From NCBI GenBank assembly GCA_051453625.1, contig JBOZIK010000001.1:128610079-128674078 (forward strand): a DNA stretch of 64,000 bases, read 5' to 3'. Made by a program: the position numbers and the translations under genes. The notes below the pieces were generated by a model, which was not told the origin of the DNA, did no database searches, and saw nothing but the letters and a program-made list of their open reading frames with translations. The stretch comes from Welwitschia mirabilis. Its lineage: Eukaryota > Gnetophyta > Gnetopsida > Welwitschiales. Positions 57,992 through 64,000 of this stretch are shown in pieces. Within the stretch, counting starts at the first letter, position 1; each line of letters starts with the position of its first letter.

Positions 57992-59360
57992 AAAATAAAA
58001 AATAATATCTCATAAGAGTGAGCATTGATCTACTTCTATCTTCTTAAAAAATTATAAATATAGTAAGCTAAAATAGATTATAACACACTTATGACACTGT
58101 TATATGTTCCAACACAACCAATCCATAATAGCTAGATAACAATCATTAGTACAAATAAAAATCCAACCTTACATGTGCCATAATGCTATAGTAAAAATAA
58201 GCCCACTAGAATCATGCATACTATAGTAATAATATAATCCATATTAACAATCATAATATAATAGCTACTCAATAGAAGTTCCAAACTCTTCTTCTATAAA
58301 AAAGTAAGGTGCATCAAATTTACCTTTAAAGTTTTAAAATCAGAATTTAATATAAGATATAAATTGAAAATTCATAAATTAGTAAGTACATGTTTAACTA
58401 GGAGCTACAAGATTTCATGATAAATAGGTTTTAAAAAATTTCATCTAAAATGGAAATTTTATTTTAGCATGTGTTCTTAGTTAATATAAAATTAATGTCA
58501 TAACTAAGTACATCATTAAGTATACAAGAATATTTTAAGTAGAATAGTAGTTCAAAAGCATAATAAGATTGATAAGTTTCCATAATTTTAAAACTTATTT
58601 TGAATATAAAATAACTATAAATTTTTATTAAGATAGTTTTATGGATTTGGTTTACAGGGGATAATTTTCAATAATTTTCACTAAAGTATGGGTTGTCTAA
58701 GGAATAGATACTCACAAAATATCTTATAATGCTCTTATTTCTTATTATATGAAGAAATATTTCTAGGTTAGTTTAATTGTTGATGTGAATAAAAATGTTA
58801 AAGGATGTTAGAAAAGTTAATGTCCTAACCTAGGAAAGTCTACCTTGTTTCAATAGTTCTATGGGCTATTCTTTTTTATCTCTATCAAATGCATAAGACC
58901 ATAAGAAGTGTTTTATCTATTCTAGAAAAAATGAAACATATCTTACTATGGTCTTCATCACTCAACCACCTCTATCTTAGTCTTACTTAAAAGAATATTT
59001 GTTATCCTTAATCCATCAATGGTTGGAGCTTAAACTTTTAAAAGATCTTAATACTATTAGGTAACTTGCTTAATAGATTGAGAATGGATCCAATTCATTA
59101 ATAAAATTTATTAAGGACAAATATTTCTATGATGTTGTATCTTATCATCTGACTCTTGTATTATTAATTTCCATCACTCCTAACTTAGTAATTATTACAT
59201 CTTACATTTTGTAAATCTTTAATTACTTAAATGTTAGATACTTTAATCTCTTATATAATTATATAATGATTTTGTATTTACTTTATAATATGAATCCTTT
59301 TTTTAATCAAAGGTATTTTGATAAATATTTGTAATTCTTTATATATACACAACATTTATT
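57992..59360. other. AT-rich sequence without recognised genes
   Basis: 1.4 kb with stops in all frames. No domain, LTR or RNA gene recognised. It separates F from the LINE and may be the insertion background of both. Confidence 0.5.
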
Positions 59361-59589
59361 CAAACTGGGAGTTCGTTGTATGACTGGTCGATTACGACCA
59401 TAGCGAGCTGAAGTCAAAACCCTCATAGTAAATCATAACCCTCCTCCACGGTAGAGTGTGCGGCGTAAGCTCGGCCTATTGCAAGCTTGCACCACTTCCC
59501 TCTAGCATTCAGCTATTGGAAAGAGCGGCTTCAGACGGAACCATCGACAAAAGAAGGGACATTAAATGCTCCAAATAAACCAAGCTCTT

Positions 59590-60950
59590 AGGCTGATATC
59601 ATGATGAAAAATAGGAATGTCGATGCAGAATTTCACCTAAACTTTTTTCCGCAGCAGTTCGCCTCAACTAAAGTGAGCATAGAAGAGCAAGACTGAAATG
59701 AAGGAGCAGCGCAATGGGAGAATTCATTGGTTGATTTTGTCTATGAGATGAAACCCCATTTTCAAAGGATGCAGGCTTATGTGAGAAATCACTGGGGTAG
59801 GGAGGATATCATTTCAATCTCGTAAATCGACCGAGGTATGATCATTTATAAGTTATCCTCTCATGAGTGCATGCAATTTGTGCTGGATTCAGGACCATGG
59901 CCTTTTGATAACAAGCCTTTAATACTAAAACCATGGAACCTAGCAGCATGCTGAAAATAGATAAAATAATTAGGTTTCCAATATGGGTCAAGCTACCATG
60001 GCTGAACCTTCATCTCGAGTCTGAGAGGGTACTCTCAAAAATTATAAGTATTATAGGAAGGCCAATTTATACAGAGGCAGTCATGGCCACTCAAACAAGG
60101 CTGGGGTTCACTAGAGTTTGCATCAAGATTTTCCCTGAGTTTGAGCTCCCAACATTCATAAATTTGAAAGGCCCTGGAGGAGCAACGTTACAACAGAAAT
60201 TAGAGTATGAGGGGATGCTGAGCAAATGCACCCACTGCATCTATTTCGGACATACCACAGAGAACTGTCCTAGAAAGAAAAGGTCACTGCAGATTTAGAA
60301 GCCGATATAGCCAAACCCTAATCGCGTGCAATTGAGTGATGTACTAGTGCAAAGCGGTCAACAGTGTGACGCCCAAAACCCGCCCCCTATTTCAACTGGC
60401 AACTCAAACCTATCAGTAGAGGGAGAATCACAAACTTGCTAAACTATCCATCCAGTTATTCTAGTGTTGGCATTAAGTTCCTCACACTTGAGTGCATGTA
60501 AAGGAAAGGAGGCTTTTACTACTACCATATTGCTATTAATCCCATCGAGGTAGGAGGACTTGCAAAGACAGCAGATCTGTAATAGCGGAAGTTCGTCCGT
60601 TAGGTCAAGAAACTCTCTAGAGTCACTACGCAAAAGCCCTTTTGAGGATAGAGAAAGTGTAATGGACAAGTTTCATTACAGTTTGGTGGCAGATCTATCA
60701 GGCGCCTCCAAGCCCATAAACCTCTAAGTATAATCAAAAATCAGACCTTAACCCACCAATTATTTAGGTTAGTCATCTATCGAGCCAGTTGCTATTCTTA
60801 GTTCCATTGAAAGTCTATGTATTGATTTAGGCACTTTAGATGCCACTCCAATTTGGAAAAATAGAGAAGGTTTTACATCTGCTTCAAATTAACGTAAATC
60901 AAAAAGGGATAAAGGAAAGGGGGGCCCTGATCACTCAAAATCTAATTTAT
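59590..60950 (+). pseudogene. LINE ORF1 remnant: DUF4283 and CCHC knuckle
   Basis: The DUF4283-type fold is visible from YVRNHWGREDIISIS and IDRGMIIYKLSSHECMQFVLD to GPWPFDNKPLILKPWN (59778-59938). A frameshift then leads to the open 121-codon stretch 59933-60298: IRFPIWVKLPWLNLHLESE, IGRPIYTEAVMA and RVCIKI. The zinc knuckle CTHCIYFGHTTENC (60227-60268) keeps all four ligands. After TAG at 60296 the frame continues with few stops, ending in a Lys/Arg-rich stretch near 60890-60925. Family ORF1 proteins bind LINE RNA. Confidence 0.85.
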
Positions 60951-60951
60951 A

Positions 60952-61690
60952 AAACTTGCTAATTGGAACATCAGAGGGCTAAATGCCCCTAAAAAATAAT
61001 AGGAAGTTCGATAGTTTATTTTGAAGTAAAGAGTGAGTGTTATTGCATTACTAGAAACTAAGGTACAGCTGAGTAAAGTAGATTTTATTGCTGAAAAATG
61101 TATTCCAAGCATCTCATGGACCTATGCTCATAATTTCTCAAACTCGTCAAATGGCAGAATTTTAATAATGTGGAATCCAAACGAAGTCACTATGGTAGTG
61201 AAACAAACAAATTTGCAGTTTATCCACTGTCAAATGTCGTTTAAAGAAATCAGTATGAAAATCACTTTTATTTATGCGTTTAACTCCCCTAAAGATAGAT
61301 AACCCCTATGACAGGAGATCTCCAATCTCAATAAGAAAATTTCTTCCCCTTGAGCAGTAGTAGGAGATTTTAACTGTCTAGCTAGCCTAGAGAAAAAATG
61401 GAATGGATCCACGATAATCTTAAAGAGCTTCAGAATCTTTTCGCCGCTACCCACCTATCAGATGTAAAGCATGTAGGCCTTCTATTCACCTAGTCTGATA
61501 AGCAACAAATCCCCAAAAGAAGCTATTGTAAGCTTGATAGAGCATTAGTCAATAGCTTTTGGATGCAGTCTTTTCCCCTCTCCTATGCTGATTTCCAAGG
61601 CTATGGCCTCTCTGATAACACCCCAGTAGTCTTGAACGTTGCAGAGGAGACCAAACCTAAAACCTCCTTCCGTTTCTGCAATTTCTAGTG
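60952..61690 (+). pseudogene. LINE ORF2 endonuclease remnant
   Basis: It starts KLANWNIRGLNAPKK, the usual AP-endonuclease-like opening (60952-60996). LLETKVQLSK carries the catalytic Glu (61045-61080), then GRILIMWNP (61156-61185), VVGDFNCL (Asp/Asn pair, 61351-61374) and SDNTPVVL (61609-61632, usually SDHSP, His changed to Asn). The enzyme nicks target DNA to prime insertion. Two or more frameshifts split it, notably between 61300 and 61500. Confidence 0.85.
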
Positions 61691-63036
61691 TGCTGACCCT
61701 AATTTTCTAAATCTAACCCAATCCTTATGGCTTATCCATCCTCAATGTGTGTCTCTGTCTGATCTCCATACGAAGCTCCTTCACGTGAAATATGCTTTTA
61801 AACTCAAATTCTCAGCTGAAACTAAAGGTCTAATCAACTCTATTGAGAAGGCCAGATGTGAGCTTTTAGCCATCCAGAATCAGTTGGCTATAGACCCCTA
61901 GGGCACAGACCTTTTTCAGAAGAAAAATGAAGCCATTTTGAAATACAAAAACTTGCTGTCCCAGGAATTTTTCTTCTCAAAATAGCGTGCCAAATTAAAA
62001 TGGGCAGTAGAGGGGGATTTAAATTCTGCTTACTTTCATGCTTGTATCAATCATAGGAAGCACCTTTCGGCAATTAATGCTTTGTATGGCTCGGAAGGTA
62101 ACTTGACAAATCATCAGGACCAAATAATTTAGATCATTCTCTCCTTTTTCAAGGACCTTCTGAGTAAAGAGGCAAAAGTTGCAGACTTAGATAGCCTTAT
62201 TCTCTTTACTGGTCCAAAATATCAGAGACCTAGTGCATAGAGTCGTGTAGACTGATATCAGATGAAGAGATTAGGAAAGTTATTTTCATGATCGGCACTA
62301 ATAAAGCTCCAGGGCCAGATGGATTCTCAGCAAAATTCTTCAAATATGCCTGGAATATTATTGGACAAGATGTGTGTAAAGCAGTAAAAGGATTTTTTGT
62401 TAATTATAGGATGCCAAGAAGTATAAATTCCACAGCCATCATTTTGATTCTGAAAACTCAGAATCCAAGCACAGCCTCTGATTTTTACCCAAGAGCCTAC
62501 TGTAATGTGATTTATAAAATCATTTTAGGTGTCATCATAAACATAATTAAGGAGATTATCGATGACATCGTTGTGAACAGTCAAGGAGCTTTTATTTCGC
62601 ATAGAAGCATAACTCACAATATCCTGTTAGCATAGGAGCTAGTACAGTTATAAGCGAGAAAGAGGATTAGACCTAGATGTGCCCTCAAGATAGAACTTAA
62701 GAAGGCCTATGACTCCGTCTCTTGGTCCTTTCTTCTGAATGGCTTAGGTTTTCCTTTCAAAATGATTGAGTGGATAAGGGCTTATATTACTTTGCCATTC
62801 TTTTCTATCCAAATAAATGGTAGTTTGAAGGGCTATTTCCCTGGAAAGAGAGGGCTCAGACAAGGAGACCTGTTGTCTTCATATCTCTTTGCCCTTATCA
62901 TGGAATACCTATCTAGATGTCTTAAGACTATATCAAAAAATCCAGGATTTCATTTCCATCCCAAATGCAGTAGGCTGCTGTAACCCCCCAACTTTAATTA
63001 CCCTAATTAAATATAATATTTTTTTTTTTTTTTCGT
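61691..63036 (+). pseudogene. LINE ORF2 linker and reverse transcriptase remnant
   Basis: After an endonuclease-RT linker with KLKWAVEGDLNSAYFHACINHRK (about 61990-62058), the RT motifs appear: NKAPGPDGFSAKFFK (62300-62345), SINSTAIILILK, SQGAFISHRSITHNILLA (62580-62632), LKIELKKAYDSVSW (62689-62730), and GLRQGDLLSSYLFALIMEYLSR (62850-62915; first 20 residues at most shown in order). The aspartate expected in KxD is Glu in this copy. The frame stops near PKC (about 62970), before the catalytic FADD loop, where foreign-looking sequence with a T-run begins. Confidence 0.85.
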
Positions 63037-63136
63037 NNNNNNNNNNNNNNNNNNNNNNNNNNNNNNNNNNNNNNNNNNNNNNNNNNNNNNNNNNNNNNNN
63101 NNNNNNNNNNNNNNNNNNNNNNNNNNNNNNNNNNNN
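63019..63136. other. T-run and 100-base gap interrupting the LINE
   Basis: From about 62985 the RT frame is lost. A run of 15 T (63019-63033) precedes the gap 63037-63136. A T-run could be the reverse complement of a poly-A tail, meaning another retroposon on the minus strand begins here, or simply a low-complexity stretch that broke assembly. Confidence 0.55.
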
Positions 63137-63411
63137 TGATTAGCTGGCTCAAGCAAAGGTTTAGATCAAGGTCCTCTCAGCACAACATTCCTAAATTCCT
63201 CATCACAACCTGTTTTTATCATGTTTGGCAAGCTCGAAATGATAAAATTTTCAAAAATAAAATTTTTGATCCATAGAGGCATGTAAACGAAATTAAGATT
63301 TAGCTTTCCTTTAAAATGAAATCTATACAGCGGTTAAAGGATACCCATAATAATAGAGATCAGTGTTAGCTCATGGGAATCTCCCCTCTTCTAATGGGCC
63401 AAAAGGGCTAA
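63137..63411 (+). pseudogene. LINE ORF2 C-terminal remnant
   Basis: It reads ISWLKQRFRS, then CFYHVWQARNDKIFKN, LSFKMKSIQRLKD, then a stop near 63411. This is the C-terminal zinc-binding-type region of plant L1 ORF2 (the VWxxRN motif). One stop is inside. The RT end and thumb are missing from the window. Confidence 0.75.
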
Positions 63412-64000
63412 ATTAGCCGAATTTCTGTGCTGGAATAGCATACCGCCCAGTTCTTGCCAGCAAGGATGTCCTGCGAGCCCTCCCAGCATTCCAGAAATCA
63501 GGATATTTTAGGCCAACTATGTTTCAGCTATGCATTTACTGAAGGCAGTCTATTTAGACCAGCAAAGATCTTTTTGCATTTTCCTGTTTGTTTCCCTCAG
63601 TAGAAGCTTACCCAGGCTCCATAAATATTTGACAAGCACAGCATTAAGAAGAACAAAATTTATCATTAACAGAGGAGTTGGCAGGATGCTTTCAATGTTT
63701 TCATTTGTATGCTTAGTCAATCGGCAGATCAAATGTATTATACAATACTTTGTTAGCCTGTAATTTAGCTTGTTTTTAATCCCATATACCGACATATCAC
63801 TTGTATGCACCCTGTCATAGGGATTTTTTATCTTTTACTTATTTTATCTTTTGTTCTAGACCTAGCCCAACGATCTCTTATTTTGTAGCTAGGTAACTTG
63901 AAATATGTGTTTGCTCTTCCTAGGTTCATGTGATCCTACAGAGGCTTCCCATTTGCAAGTGTCTGGTGGAAGGTTTGGTGGTCAAAGTCCCATACCAGCT
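63412..64000 (+). other. LINE 3' UTR
   Basis: No coding sequence. Moderately GC-rich, with the inverted pair tgctggaat (63429-63437) and attccagaa (63489-63497). The overlapping open frames at 63530-63810 on both strands look incidental. No poly-A or target-site copy before the window ends. Confidence 0.5.

Larger units (their letters stand above)
59361..64000 (+). mobile_element. L1-like LINE, decayed, runs past the window end
   Basis: 5' UTR (about 59361-59590), ORF1 (DUF4283 plus CCHC), ORF2 (endonuclease and RT), a gap with missing RT end, the ORF2 C-terminus, and a 3' UTR that has not reached a poly-A tail at 64000. It is less AT-rich than its surroundings and less decayed, so it probably arrived after the LTR elements were silenced. 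No target-site duplication can be read because the 3' end is outside. Confidence 0.85.

Noticed and set aside
59381-59560. GC-richer region as a host gene promoter or CpG island
   Set aside because: It runs straight into LINE ORF1 in the same orientation, so it is best read as LINE 5' UTR.
63530-63810. Overlapping open frames on both strands in the LINE 3' UTR
   Set aside because: Downstream of the ORF2 stop, no resemblance to any LINE domain, and mutually overlapping.

Overview
The window is plant nuclear repeat DNA: AT-rich, split by assembly gaps, and built almost entirely of old, nested, stop-riddled retrotransposons. Four lines of evidence point to a plant. The Ty3/gypsy elements carry a chromodomain (element A) or have Athila-like gag, protease, RT, RNase H and integrase motifs (B, C, E, F). 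The primer-binding sites resemble initiator tRNA-Met in A and tRNA-Asp in C, E and F. The LINE has a DUF4283 plus CCHC ORF1 typical of plant L1 elements. No intact cellular gene, tRNA, rRNA, CRISPR array or prokaryotic feature was seen, and the species cannot be named from this sequence.

Layout. 1-9046: chromovirus A (+), with the 5' end of its 5' LTR outside the window. It carries an extra ~3.7 kb between PBS and gag: a decayed multi-exon gene on the opposite strand (499-2703) and a ~20 bp minisatellite (3074-3850). 9047-15379: Athila-like element B (+), entered by A on its left and broken at its 3' LTR by C-outer. 15386-33881: Athila-like C-outer (-), flanked by GTTAA repeats and containing a second same-family copy, C-inner (18001-28739), which keeps a possible env-position ORF. 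33887 to ~35150: the rest of B's 3' LTR. 35150-37655: AT-rich sequence with nothing recognised. 37661-48090: complete element E (-) with CATAC repeats. 48119-57986: element F (+), which has lost RT, RNase H and nearly all of integrase. Inside F's 3' LTR lie an E-family LTR (G) and an inverted partial E-family LTR. 57992-59360: AT-rich, nothing recognised. 59361-64000: an L1-like LINE (+), younger-looking and less AT-rich, interrupted by a T-run and a gap.

State of the genes. Nothing here looks functional. Every protease active-site motif that can be read (six of six) is mutated. RT catalytic aspartates are Asn-Asn in A and B and Asp-Gly in E, and only the two C copies keep Met-Asp-Asp. Most lesions are G-to-A or C-to-T changes, as expected for long-methylated, silenced DNA. 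The parts worth a second look are the antisense gene and minisatellite in A, the env-position ORF present only in C, a conserved noncoding block beside a changeable purine tract in C, E and F, short palindromes recurring in LTRs and leaders, and several assembly artefacts.
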